Made by a program: the position numbers and the translations under genes
The notes under the pieces: generated by a model
Database searches by the model: none
Told to the model about the DNA's origin: nothing
What the model saw: only the letters and a program-made list of their open reading frames with translations
Source of the DNA: Solea solea
Lineage: Eukaryota; Chordata; Actinopteri; Pleuronectiformes; Soleidae
Assembly (NCBI RefSeq): GCF_958295425.1
Contig: NC_081148.1
Location: 11,887,360-11,951,359 of the forward strand
Length of the DNA: 64,000 nt
Direction: 5' to 3'
Part shown: positions 1 to 12,500 of the stretch, piece after piece
Layout: each line of letters begins with the position of its first letter
How positions within the stretch are numbered: the first letter of the stretch is position 1

Positions 1-796
1 TTTCCCTAAGGGGATTAATAAAGTATATATTATTATTATTATTATTATCATTATAATTATAATATGCCACCCATGATTATTATACAAGGAAGTATTTATT
101 GTTCGTAAACACATGCATTGACCACTGCCAAAGCCTCCACATCAGTCGCAGAAAAAAGTCAGTATATGGATAAAATCATCATCATCTACAAATTGTAAAC
201 ACACAATCTACATATATATTGATTTGAAATGCTCTCTGCTGTAAAGTACAGACCTAGCCCCTTAAATGTCAGTTGTCATGTCGTTTTCAGTGTGTGTTTA
301 CCCACAATGCCCTGCGTTGTACCCACAAAGACCTGCGCTTTTAGGCGGACCAGAGTTAGCTTCTTTGACGTGCCTCAGAGTTTGGTTGCGCATTCACATC
401 TCCCCAAATGACCGGATTGTCCGAGCAAATGAACTAGGGTTCGATTCAGAAGGGCTGGTGTGAATTGTGTACTTATCTTTCTGTGGTTTTGGCACCAACA
501 GAAATCTTGTCCCCTCCAGGCACAGTGATTGACAGCGCCTGTTTATACACACTGGAGGATTCTGGGGGGCATTTTTGTGGGTCCTTGAGCCTCTTGAGTG
601 TTCTGGATTGGCAGTGTTGGAAGGAATAAATGAGAAGGTAGATGTGATACAGTTTGGCCTTGAAGAAAAGAGATGGATGGCAGAGAGTGTAAGGTTATGT
701 CTTGAAGCTACAGACCTGGGCTGGACTTCCCATGGGAAGCCAACAAAGGTCGATGGTGTTTGGGATTGCATGAGTCACTTGTGTATTATTCAGCAC

Positions 797-798
<2 letters not shown>

Positions 799-829
<31 letters not shown>
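799..829 (+). repeat. (CT)n microsatellite
   Basis: An uninterrupted CT run, continuing as interrupted CT/CTGT to about 863. Confidence 0.95.
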
Positions 830-834
<5 letters not shown>

Positions 835-1795
835 TTCTGTCTCTCTCTCTGTCTCTCTCTCCTCTGCCCCGGGACTGGGGAATGAGGGGTGTCTATGGAA
901 GGTCATGGAGATAAGGTGGAACGTCCTGGAGATAGGGAACTGTGGCAGTTACTGCAGTGTCAATTGAGATGTCTTTTGAATATCTGCTGCTCACCGGAGA
1001 GGGGAGGCGGGGACACCTCCTGCAAATTGCTCCCATGACTCAATCTTAAGTCATTTACTTATATATTTATTGTTAAAGATCTCTGTAATGTCAGTAATTG
1101 ACTGTAATTTCCACCAGAACATTATCCAGGTTTTATGTATCATTTACTTCATGTCAATTAAAAAAAAAGAAAAAGAAACATAATACATAAAAGAAGGTTT
1201 TTTTATGACTACTATGACAATGCATGTACCTAAAATATTATATTTTTAATTTGTAGTTTTTGATTATCAAACGGCGGTGGGAAGTACTTTCACTTAACCA
1301 GCTAATTTATCAAGTCTCACCCGCCTCTCCTGCACCACCTCTACAGAATGCATACACATGAGTTTCCATAGTTTGTGTCACACGTTTAATTTCTCACATC
1401 ATCCACATCGCTGTCTGCCTCCCTCTGCCTCTCACTCTCACACCTTCATCTATGTTCTGAGGCTAGGGCGTACCGGAGGTGCTTGCGCTCATGTGCAAGT
1501 TACTTCTGCACTGACGCAGAGCGCCGGGTCCGTCCCTGGAGTGGAACTAAAGTCTGGCTGGTTCCAGCCGTTGTCGAGCATCCATTCTCATTCAAATCCC
1601 CCTGGAGGCTGCAGGTTTCCAAGAAGCGTGTTTTGAGGGAGATGTGTCTCAGTCACCGCTGTGGCCTTATTGAGCTGTTTCCTCATTGTCTCACTGCCAA
1701 GTCTGCCTACACTTTTGTTGTTTATGTATACAGGATGTGTGAATGGTGAACTGATGGAGCATAATAATGTATTTTCTCTTATCTTCTCATATACA

Positions 1796-1905
1796 GTATA
1801 CGTGTATATATGTATATATATATAAATATGTGTATATGTATATATATGTGTGTATATATGTGTATATGTATATATATATATATATATATGTATACATATA
1901 TGTGT

Positions 1906-1972
<67 letters not shown>

Positions 1973-1992
1973 TATATATACATATATATGTA
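1796..1992 (+). repeat. (TA)n/(TG)n compound microsatellite
   Basis: About 200 bases of TA with ATGT and GTGT interruptions. It produces artefactual Tyr/Ile-rich open frames on both strands. Confidence 0.95.
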
Positions 1993-2129
1993 TAACCTGT
2001 TCCTGTTAACTGCAGTTTTATACTTTTACAATTAAATATATTCAACACAACCTAAAGTGAATGGGTCAGAAAAGAGCCTGAAAACATGGTTATCGGGTAG
2101 TTTAATTAAGATATAAACGATGTGTGACC

Positions 2130-2232
2130 TTCTCAAGAGGTAGAGTGAGTAGTCCGCCAACCAGAAGGCTGATGGTTTGATCCCTGCTTTCTGGAGTCCA
2201 AACACTGTGCCCTTGGGTAAGACGATGAATCG
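2130..2232 (+). repeat. tRNA-derived SINE-like fragment
   Basis: An A-box-like GGTAGAGTGAGTAG is followed by CCAACCAGAAGGCTGATGG, then a B-box-like GGTTTGATCCC (2174-2184) and the tail GTGCCCTTGGGTAAGAC. This order matches the very common teleost tRNA-derived repeats that carry GTGTCCTTGGGCAAGACAC after the B box. The match is from memory of the family. Confidence 0.65.
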
Positions 2233-3165
2233 GACTGAATGTGTAAATTGGTAAACACTGTCCATTCATTATTTTTGATAGATAAAGCTGTAATTATGTC
2301 TTTTTGACCACTGTGCTCTTGTGTCTTATCTATGACGTGCTTAATTCTAATCCTAGCACTAGGAGAATATTATATAGATAAGGTATTTTGGGGGGAGGTG
2401 GCTCTGAGTTGTATCTTTATCACTTTCAGACTGAGTTGAGGCCACTGACTCCTGCTTGTCCATCTCAGGGATTGTGATAAGTGAAGGCCACTCAGAAATC
2501 AACATTTTTAGCCGTTCAGTGCTTCACTCATGGTGCGTGTGTGTGTGTGAGAGAGACTTTAAGAGAACATTGGCTAAAAGTAAAAGGGACAAATATTGAA
2601 TATTGAAAAGTAAGGTGACATTTCTCCCACATCCCCGGTGGGAATTACAGCCTTGCCTGTAACTAATAACAATTACAGAGAAAAGCTGGTTAACAAAAAG
2701 CCTTTACACTCGCAGTATAATAATGGTGCTCTCTTTCCCATTTTCAGTGAAAGTAAAGGAGATTACCTCTGCTGGAACTGCTCATTTATTTAAGCTGGTA
2801 AAAGAGATATATGCAATCAGCTCCTTAAAAGAGGTATTATATGGGGTTGAATTAGTATTTCCCATAATATTGTAATAATTAGATCGATCTGACATTGAGT
2901 CTCATATGGATATTACTTTTCCTCAATTTGACTTACTTTGAAAAGTATTTATTGGCTACGTCACTAGGGATGGGTATCGAAAACCGGTTCTTGTTGAGAA
3001 CCGGTTCCGACTGTTTTGATTCTTTGGAATCGTTTGCCAGTTTTGCAAACGATTCCCTTATCGATTCCGAGCGGGCGCGAATGACGTCACCACGCACGTT
3101 GCGTAGCTTACGCAAGATAGGTACGCAACGTGCGTAGCGACGTCCAGTGCAGTGCAGCCGGCAAC

Positions 3166-3371
3166 ATGGCACCCAAGCGGTACAAACGCTCGAAAGTGTG
3201 GTTACATTTCACGAGAAAGGGTGACAACAGGGTAACTTGCAATATTTGCAAAGTGGAGATTTCATCAACGGGAGGAAATACTACCAATATGCAGAAACAT
3301 TTGCGCACACAGCATGCGATAACTTTGAATGAATGTCGCGTTTTCGATACGCTCCGGAGTGATTCTCAACC

Positions 3372-3402
<31 letters not shown>

Positions 3403-3504
3403 GTTAGCATGTCCTCCTCTGCTGTTAATACCGCAGGTAACAACACTGCCTATCATGTTAGCGCCATTTGCCTCGTTGTAAAACCTGCTATTACTAACAG
3501 TTAA
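3166..3504 (+). pseudogene. BED zinc-finger fragment of a hAT transposase
   Basis: The start Met at 3166 opens MAPKRYKRSKVWLHFTRKGD, followed by CNIC and HLRTQH spacing of a BED-type C2H2 finger, the DNA-binding domain of hAT transposases and ZBED proteins. A serine run encoded by (AGC)n follows at 3371-3400. The unspliced frame stops at 3504. A donor GTAACA at 3437 and an acceptor TTTAATTTAG ending at 3536 would join phase-compatibly (Glu codon) to a second exon. A full hAT transposase is usually 500-700 residues; only the N-terminal part remains here. Confidence 0.8.
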
Positions 3505-3536
3505 CATTAAATGAATGCCTTCTGCATTTAATTTAG

Positions 3537-3712
3537 AAAATGACCGTGACAAGGGGCTGACTGGCTCAGAGGCTGGCAGTGCATGTCTACCTGTAGCCCC
3601 TCTTTTCACGGAGGCAGGGAAAGCTATGACCCAGGCGAGGGTAGATGAATGTCACCGAACAGTGACAAAGTTTGTTGTACGTCATAGCTGTAATAATGCA
3701 CAGTTCCATTGA
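3537..3712 (+). pseudogene. Second exon remnant of the hAT transposase
   Basis: In the phase set by splicing from 3436 this reads ENDRDKGLTGSEAG, then TEAGKAMTQARVDECHRTVT and KFVV. It resembles the linker after the BED finger in fish hAT transposases, where a RVDECHRTVTKFVV-like segment precedes the catalytic domain. The frame then hits a stop at 3710-3712, and the remainder of the element is non-coding. An internal deletion of the catalytic region is inferred. Confidence 0.6.
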
Positions 3713-4042
3713 GTTTGACTGAATTCGTCACTGGCTATTAGAAAAATGTTACTGGATGTTACTGGCCATTCTTGTATTTGCCACAGAATAACTTATCTTG
3801 TATTGTATGTTGTTAATTTCTACATACAAGAATATTTATTTTATTATTATTATACCTCAAGACAGTTTGTAAAGTCATGTTACTTCTAACTGAACTAAAG
3901 TTGATTCTAATAGACCTGTTTGTTCTCCTTTTTTCCAAATGAGAATCGATAAGAGAATCGATAAAGAACCGAATCGTTTAGCAGAATCGAAAATGGAATC
4001 GGAATCGCAAAAATCTTATCAATACCCATCCCTATACGTCAC

Positions 4043-6297
4043 AGGGTAACTCTCAAATATAAACGTTGAAATATGGTACAGCAGTGTTACTCAAATCATA
4101 CCCTAAGCAATTTAATTGTATATCAGCATCACTACTAATTAACGCACCATATTTGCTGATTAAGTACTTTGTAATTTGCAGTCTGTAATCGGAAGCATTA
4201 CTGGTAGGAATATGTATTTATTTTTTTTATCAGTGCCAATGGAATCCCATGGAAGTCAAGACCTTTTGTTGAGCGGTTCAAGTAAACAATACCTAATGGG
4301 CACAAATCAAATTGTTATTGAACGATGTTCTTCAAAGAGATCAAGTTTTTGAAGAATGTGAGGTACGCCTCGGTGAAATGGACCTCAAACCTCTAAACTA
4401 GACGGAAGAGGTCAATCATCCATTACATGGACCAACTGGCTCACATATCGATAAAAAGGAATCACTTCAAATTGTTCCGTCTTTTTAGATTCTCCAAGGC
4501 TTGGATCAGGGATGACTGTTGAGTCGTGAAACACATGTTAAAGGGGGAGACGAGACAAAGGTCGCCTGGTTGTTAACACCGTGACTTTGCTTGCTTCCTA
4601 ATCACGGTGGAAACAAATCTCTGATGAATGACTCTTCTCCCTCTCCCTCTATCCGTCTCTGTCTCTCTGCGGTCAATGTGTACACTAAGTGGGGTGGCTA
4701 ATAAGTCCCTGTTGGGTACCATGGCTGGCTCCCAGCTAATCACTTTTTGAGACAGAATCTTTGAAGTTCGCCCTCTTGTCTGATGCTAATCTGGGCCAAG
4801 TGGGCGCTCAGTCAGTAGATGGATGAGCTGCTGTTAGTTTGGCCCGAGTTAGCTCTCCTGCGTCCAAATCATGTGTCCCCCATCATTTCGGTAATATGCA
4901 GTGGGACGACAGCAGGAAAAGCTTTGAGTCAAAGTTGTTTCTCTTTCCAATTTTGTGAATGTGACTTTTTGCAGTTTTCATTTTCAGCAATTCACAGAAA
5001 CACAATCGATCCTTTTTGGCTCACAAAATGAATTTGCAGAATTGTTCCATCCGCTTAAGATTGACTGAATAACACCTGCGTAAGAAAATGATTCATTTTG
5101 ATTCATTTATCAAACATTTATTGCTTTAAAATGTCCATTACCTATTTAAATACACTCTGTAACATTTCTTTAGCACACAAAAATGACGGTAAAATATTCT
5201 GCACAAATTTGCTCTTGTTGTGATTCATATTTTAATCTGGATCAGACTGATTTTCATATTTAAATTGGGTTTAAACAATACTGTAGGGGCCATTTCAATG
5301 TGGGAAATGTAACATCAGGCAAATATGGTTCCAACCAGAATATTTTGATTAAAGCCATAGTGTGATTTACCTGTAGGCCGCTTTCTGGCTTTCCTACCGA
5401 TGATGCATAGCTACTGCACATGTATATGTAAACGGTGTATGTCTCAAAATAAGATAAGCAGGGAATGATCAATCCACTGAAGACTGCCTGTAGATCAGTT
5501 ACTGCATTTGAATATATTTCCGCATCACATGAGCACGTTACTCATTCACTTCACTTCTATTACCATGTGTCTCAAGGCAACAGTGTACTGCTGCCACTGT
5601 GCTGAACAGGCAGTGGATTGACACCGGCTTATTACCTCTGTTTAACAGATTGGCTGACGAATCAAGAGTAGATCTCTAGGGATTGCCTTTGCTCAACATA
5701 AGGTCTGATCATTATCTTTTTCTTTTTTTTTTTTCATCTTATTAAGAGAAGTGAGGTTCCCATCATGACCATCACCATCATTGCTGCCTGCCCTATTGTT
5801 CACATTAGCCCTGATTATGGAATACAAGCTTCCTTCTCTTTTTTCACTACACACAAGTCAATTGCTTCTGGCCCCACTGTAGCTGTGGGGGTTGGGGGGG
5901 GTTTAACTATGGATGGGACCTTCATTGATCAAAATATGGAGTGGGATGGGGGGGAAAGCGGAACGGCTAGAGCGAGCTGACTATGGTAAAGCTTCAATAG
6001 ATCGATTAAAGGGGTGTGCTTTTGAGGCACAAGAGCGCTCCATTAAATCTCAATCCTACGCTTGCTAGTGTCTTGGATTCTCCAACATATCCATGACTGG
6101 GGAGCTTGTGTAGAATACCAAACAGCAGCTATGCACAAACATCAAAAGACGCATTATATACATACAAATAAGTCGATTTCTTTTGTTTAGAATTGTGTCT
6201 TTACTCAAAATATCTCAAATATCAAATTGTTCATTCAACAGTGACTGTGCTTCCACCGAGTGGAACAGTGTGCGGCTCTGTACGGTATGTATGTATG

Positions 6298-6344
<47 letters not shown>

Positions 6345-6353
6345 ATATGTATG

Positions 6354-6398
<45 letters not shown>

Positions 6399-6470
6399 GT
6401 ATGTATGTGTATATATATATACTGTATATTTATATATGTATATATGTGTGTGTATATACGTATGTATATG

Positions 6471-6502
<32 letters not shown>

Positions 6503-9500
6503 CTCTTTATACATATATATTCATTGTTAAAATAGAATGTAGAATGTACATTATGGACAGTTTGCAGAATATACACAGTATGAGCTTGATATTTACAGTA
6601 TAAACAAAGGTTGAACATGGGAAATGACATAAGTATACTGCTCTAATGTAACTGTGATGCACTGTTGTGTCTCATTCGATGTTGTTGTTGATGGTGCTGT
6701 CAAAACACAAGCCTGACCGACAGCTTTACCATTCCAAAACGTACCGCACTCTACCAAAACTGTGCCGTGATGGAAACACATGGCACGCTCCTCCATGGAG
6801 GGAAAGTTTTGATGCTGTGAAGTCTTGCAGTCACCCTCCTCTGCAAGGAAGCCAGCTACAAATTCTGTTATTACTTAGTAATTACGAGTAAGCATCCCTT
6901 TCAAGTGAAACTACAGTATGTAAAGACACACGGTTTTTTTTTTTATTGACTTTCAATGTACACAGGCTAGAATTTTAATAAAGCCAGTTTTATGCAGTAA
7001 TAGAAGACACACACAAAAACAACCTATATAAGCGCATAATAAACAGCCGCCTGTAGCCTGGGAATGAGTTTGTCACTTTTGCCAGTGAGTTCATCGTCTG
7101 CCCTATGAGATAAAGATGACCACCAAAGCCATTACAGTTTTATTTGGTGCAGTTGAAGGATTAATGGAAAGGGATTAATATGGTAAAAGGAGTCCATAAA
7201 TATAGAGCACTCTGCTTCTCTTTTTCTGTGCTTTAATTTGCTCCCCCAGATCAGCTAGATTTGCCCTGCCAATGCTCAAGGACGTTGTGTAGAAGTACAA
7301 TATGAGAGAACAGGGTGTTTAGACAATCCCAACAATACCTTCTCTTGCATTTTTAAACGTTCTAATTGCTATTTAACGTGTAATGGACGTCATGTTTGTC
7401 CTGTAGGACGGGGGGGGGGCGTTTATGTTGTTGCATCATCAACTGTAGTGATGGGATTGTAGGAACCCCATTAAGCTGTGTGCGTGCAGATGATTCATCT
7501 CCAGCGCATTGTTCTTTCTCTTCGCTGTGATTCGTCTTCAGTGCCGACCGCCTTGCGTCGCTGCACTCGCATGAACGCGTAGCGCAGACCCCTTTCTTGC
7601 GGGTTGATCGGATAACGTAAAGAATTAAATCACATCTGGTTTTGTCGTCTTATGAAATCTTAAGGGTTTGATCTTTGCTGGAGACGAGTGGTCGTGGTCT
7701 CCCACTGTAGCACGCTGTACACCCCTTTCACCGCAAGCATGCATATTCATGTGCCTTCACTTCTGCCCCCTTTCCCTGCCACTGTGATGGGGAAATTGTA
7801 AAGTCATGCAGATTCATACGATGGACCAAACAAAATTCCACAGTCGTTAGTATCAGTTAATACCCACCATACATCATGTAAAAGACACAAGGTACACGTC
7901 TCGGTTCACCTCTGATTGTGTGCACGTGTGTGATGTTTTTGAAGGCCCACTCTGCGGCATCATTTTGACGTGTGTTTGATGGCATCCATTTGTGGGATCA
8001 ATACTTGTCTCGGGCTAGCCAAAACTGAGAGATTGTCATAAACATCATGCACACGGCGACAATCAAATCGCAACTGAAATGTAATAGAACGATTCAATCT
8101 GTGAAGCACACACACACACACACACCAGTTCACATTCATTTCACCTCTGAGCCAAATCTCAAATTGCAATCTGAAAAGAACCAACGCGACTACAATTGTT
8201 CTACCCGCCCTGTCTTTAAATGTTGTTCAAGTTGAATACTCACTTTCTAGTTAAAGCTCCGGTTCTAACTTTGGCACGAGCGACTGGACAAGGTGTCGTT
8301 ATTCCTGAACGTCTGAAACGAGACCATCGAGATGAGAAATCCTTCAATGAATTAGAGGCTCGACAGGACCTTGGCCGTGTCACATTCTTGTTTTTCAGAA
8401 ATCCCACATCTTTGCTAAATTCAAGGAGGAACTCATGTTTATCCATTAAGCCAGTCCAAACGGAGAGGACGGGGCCGTGTGCTTGTGACTGTGTATCACC
8501 TCGCGGGCACCGCTAACACTGCCACTTTACTGCTGCACCAAATGACTGGCCGTTAATTCTGTATCTTCCTGCCCTGCAGCTCAATCAAACATAAGAAATG
8601 TGAGCTTGGGTGAGAAAACATTGTGATAGTAAAGCGTGACCTGGATAGACTCCAAAAGAACCACACAGTTGCTTGAGGAGAGGGACATAATCACTTTGAA
8701 AATACTTTGGTTGTCATAGCCGTAGAATAAACCTTTTACATGACTTGTTTTTTCACTTGCTTTACGGACGCTGCCGTCTTGTGCCACTATGTTTCTTTTC
8801 GCAGCCAGAATGGACGAAACAGCCAGAGCGTGCGTTTCACATTTGAAACACAAATGCAGAGTGACATCCCGTTTGTACGTACCTTAGTTTTCTCATGCAC
8901 TTTCCACCAAGTGCATCAGAAGACTGTGAGGAAGGAGTCCTTTGTTTGTTACAATCTGCACTCTAACCACTGAGTGTGCTGGGTCAGTAACCCGGGAGCA
9001 TGTAGAGCACGGGGCAAAAGCATGCGCTTCAAGTATCAGTTACTCACTGTCAAAGATTAACAACACTAATATTGAAAATATGACTATTTAATCAACACCT
9101 TCGACTAATCGACGTTTCCTTAAGGTACCGACCTTCAAAAGAAGGGGAAAAACCGATTGCCTCACATTAATTTAACTAGTTATCACTTTAGAGATTGGAG
9201 ACTGCAAAAGCAAATTTTTTGTCTGTAAGAATTCAATTAAAATGTATTTTTGAATATACTTTAGTTAAGTGCAGTACTGACTGATACTGATAATATTTCA
9301 CGATACATCTGCCGTGTGCTTCATTGGTTCTATTAACAGATGAAATCTCGAGTACGATTATAATACTACATAAACCTACAGAATTATATAATCCTACGAC
9401 TCTCTCTCTTATATCTGAATCACAGGAACATGTACAGCCGCACAGGTGTGGCGACTGACGTGGCTCTGATACGAGAGGATTACATTCCCAATTCCTTGAA

Positions 9501-12500
9501 GAAAATAATAATAATAATCAAACATTTTCCTCCGATTCTGTGTCACATGTTACCAAGAAGCAAGGATTGTTTTGGGCAACAGTTAAAACTGAAAAATCAA
9601 TAATGAGACAAAGCTGTGAGAATCACTACTACACTAGCGTTGTCCCTTGTATTAACGGTTGCCAAGATGTTTGTCTAATCTACTGGTTTAGTTCCCTAAC
9701 TCCACTAGCCTCACTGCAAATTAAATCTCATGTGGGATTGAACATGAGTCGCTGAAACGGGAGCAACAGTCGAATTAAAAGACAGCTGCTCTCCGGTGGC
9801 CCGCCATGTTGGATGTATGTAAAAGCTGCTAGACATCGCTTCATATTTGGCATTTTTGTTAAACCCGCCTCGAGAGCACAAGTGGGAAAAAGTTGGCTAA
9901 ATCGGGGTCCTCGCCAGATGTGGCTGCAGATTGGTCTGGATTCACCCAGGCTGTGACTCCTCTGTTTCTTGTGCCCTTAGTAAGTCACCGATCAGGATTC
10001 AAGCCTGTCGAGCAACCCATTGCTCAGTTATGCAAACATTTTTACTTGAATGAGTGTGCTTCCCATAAACTGTGTCATTCACTGCTGATGATGAATTCAC
10101 ATATCCAAGAATTACTAGAGTGGTACAATCTCACATTTCACAGGAAGCAGTCGCTGCACAGAAATAGAAACTGTGCGTAGTTTGATGCAGTGGTACAGTA
10201 CGCTGGAATGTGTTCCTTTTTGATTAGGGTGAACTGAGCCGTTAATAATGAATGGGAGATGAGTCAGAGGGAAACTAAAACCCTCTTTTTTTATTCCAAG
10301 TTGTTTCTTATCACGATAACAGTGCTGCATGGAAATATAGCCTTTTTTGGAGATGTCCTGCACTTCAGTCATAAGAATGACCTTTGCTTTAAACTAACAC
10401 TGGTCATGTTGGCTACATTGACATCAGGACACTCTCCTGATGCCAGATGAGACAAATTCTTCAAATACTTTTCTGGATATGGAGAGGGTCAGTGGGAATT
10501 TTGTCATTTACTCTATTTGGATTTATGGATGTTCCAAATCTGTGAGTTTCCCTTCTACGATCTCGGAGACTGAGCTCCTGCTGGCTCGTTTTCAATCAGC
10601 CTGCAGCAAATATTTTATGCTTTTACAACACAATGAATTCATTAATTTCTAATCCACGGCGCCTTTTTAATCAAACAATGCTGTCCATCTGCTGCAGCCT
10701 CTTGAATGTGTGTGTGAAGGCACAGCCCTGTGATGTGACACTGTGAGTCAGCTGACTGAGGAGAGTGCGGCTGACAGCTGAAGAACAGCTCTGCCTCTCT
10801 CTCTCTCTCTCTCTCTCTCCAAACCGCCTCGAATCTGCTTCAAACCCACCGCCCCACCCCACCCAAACACAACCTGTCTGGAAGGAAGCAGACTCTCGTC
10901 GGCATGGCAACCGCGTTGGACGTTGTTTAATTTCTCTTGATAAGTAATGCCGTCACATGACGCTCCATCGGAACATGCCTTTTTTGTTTAATGCTGCAGC
11001 CGTGGCTCTCCTAGCTTTTTTTGTGATGTATTGTCTCCTTTTGTGAATATAATTATTTCACACAATAGCGGCTCCACTAGCTGTATGGTGTATGGAGGAT
11101 TTCCTAATGTTGCTCTTGAACAAACAAACTTATTTCCACACTCAAAAACACCACAAGTAAATCGTCTCCCACCTATTTGTCATGGTCCTTGTGTCTTCGA
11201 CGCCGTCTGCGCTGACGGGTCTGCACAAAATATGTATATGCAAATCTTCCATGGTGTTTGTCAGCAGTTCTCCTCAAATGGGGCCGAGCTCATCAAGATG
11301 CCCTCTGAGCTTAACTCATTTCATTCGTAGCTCTGCCCGTTGTTGTCGTGGTGCAAATAAATAAATTCACCTCTCGTGCAGATATATCTGCAAAGGCACA
11401 GAGTCTAGTTTTTTTACTAAATTATGGCTGATTCTACAATAGAAAAACAATTATTGGCTCTTTTTAATATTTTGCACCTCATTGTCTTATCAAGTTTAGC
11501 AGTAGCTGCCACTCCACCTGTGAAATCCATGTTTTGCCCTGGGTCAAAGACTGCTGTTGTGTTTTGCCCTGCAGGCAGTTGTGTGGTTCTGCTGAGCGGA
11601 GCTGTGAATCAAGAATCAAGGAGCAGGTGGAGAAGGACAGAGACAGGAAGTTGGACAAGAGGGAACAGCCTGAAATAGGAGGTGATGGCTGACAGTCACC
11701 TGGATGCCCTCTGTGAGGAAAGGAAGAAGTGAGGAGAGAAAGGAAGGAAGGGAAGAGGAGAACGATGGGAGCGTGTGATTATGGTTACTAAGGCTACAGC
11801 ATGCTGCCCTGTTAGCAAGGGAGGGGCTTGAAGGTAGTCAGACAGCTGAGGTACATCCAGCTAAATCAACTCTGAAGTGTCAGGTCCCCGTGGGTGCTGG
11901 GGTTGGGGAACTGTAGCTATGTAGTTGTGCTCTGGAGGAACACCGATTATAGCTTATAAAGGGACATTGTACACAACATGGCTTATAGCGCACCCTCTGG
12001 GCTGTAAATCCCTTTGATGCGCCACATAAAAGAGGATAAAAGATGTAGAAAGAGATGAAGAAACAAGTGCGCGAGAGAAGAGTTCTTTCTGTGAGAGGTA
12101 CGCTTTGAAAACACCTCCGCGGGGGATGGAGGTCACCTGCCAGCCATGCTCGCCGCGTGCGCCGGGACCCTTAGAATAGCGCGCGAGAGCCATTTTTAAC
12201 CCTCTCGACTGCCACTAAGGCACAACTCCACTCTCCCTCTCCACCTCTGATGTCTGTGTCCCACAGGACGAGCGTAAGCGGCTCAGAGGGAGGAAACGAT
12301 GCAGCATAGATTTCAGTGCATGGCTTCCCCGCCATTCACGTCCACATCCTCTACAGGATGACAATCAATAGCTTTGCAAGAGGGAGTCGATACAGAAACT
12401 AATAGCTAACAAAAGCCTTTGCTTTAGAACCACTTCCTGCTCCACTCATACAGCATATAAGCAATATATGTAAAGGGAATGTGTTTAAGCGCACTGTCGC

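Larger units (their letters stand above)
1..2956. other. No gene seen upstream of the hAT element
   Basis: Holds microsatellites (TTA near 31-50, CT at 799, TA/TG at 1796, GT at 2534-2549) and one SINE-like fragment at 2130. No splice-bounded coding frame was recognised. It may be intergenic or an upstream ADGRA1 intron. Confidence 0.6.
2965..4034 (+). mobile_element. Non-autonomous hAT DNA transposon (1070 bp, complete ends)
   Basis: The ends are inverted: TAGGGATGGGTAT at 2965-2977 and ATACCCATCCCTA at 4022-4034. They are flanked by a perfect 8-bp target duplication, TACGTCAC, at 2957-2964 and 4035-4042. The 8-bp duplication and the TAGGG-type ends are diagnostic of the hAT superfamily. 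Subterminal regions are packed with GAATCG/CGATTC and ACCGGTT repeats, probable transposase-binding sites. Inside is a BED-finger frame and a small second exon, but the DDE/hAT dimerisation part is missing. The copy cannot therefore move by itself. The intact ends and duplication suggest a fairly young insertion. Confidence 0.92.

Noticed and set aside
1588..2048. Several open frames on both strands rich in Tyr/Ile/Val/His
   Set aside because: They are translations of the TA/TG microsatellite, which has no stop codons in several frames.
2174..2184. Functional tRNA gene at the SINE-like B box
   Set aside because: No cloverleaf could be drawn; A and B boxes are degenerate and followed by SINE tail sequence. 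The same holds for 19156 and 59495.
6183..6603. Overlapping Tyr/Ile-rich open frames of 90-136 codons
   Set aside because: Microsatellite artefacts; identical low-complexity composition on both strands.
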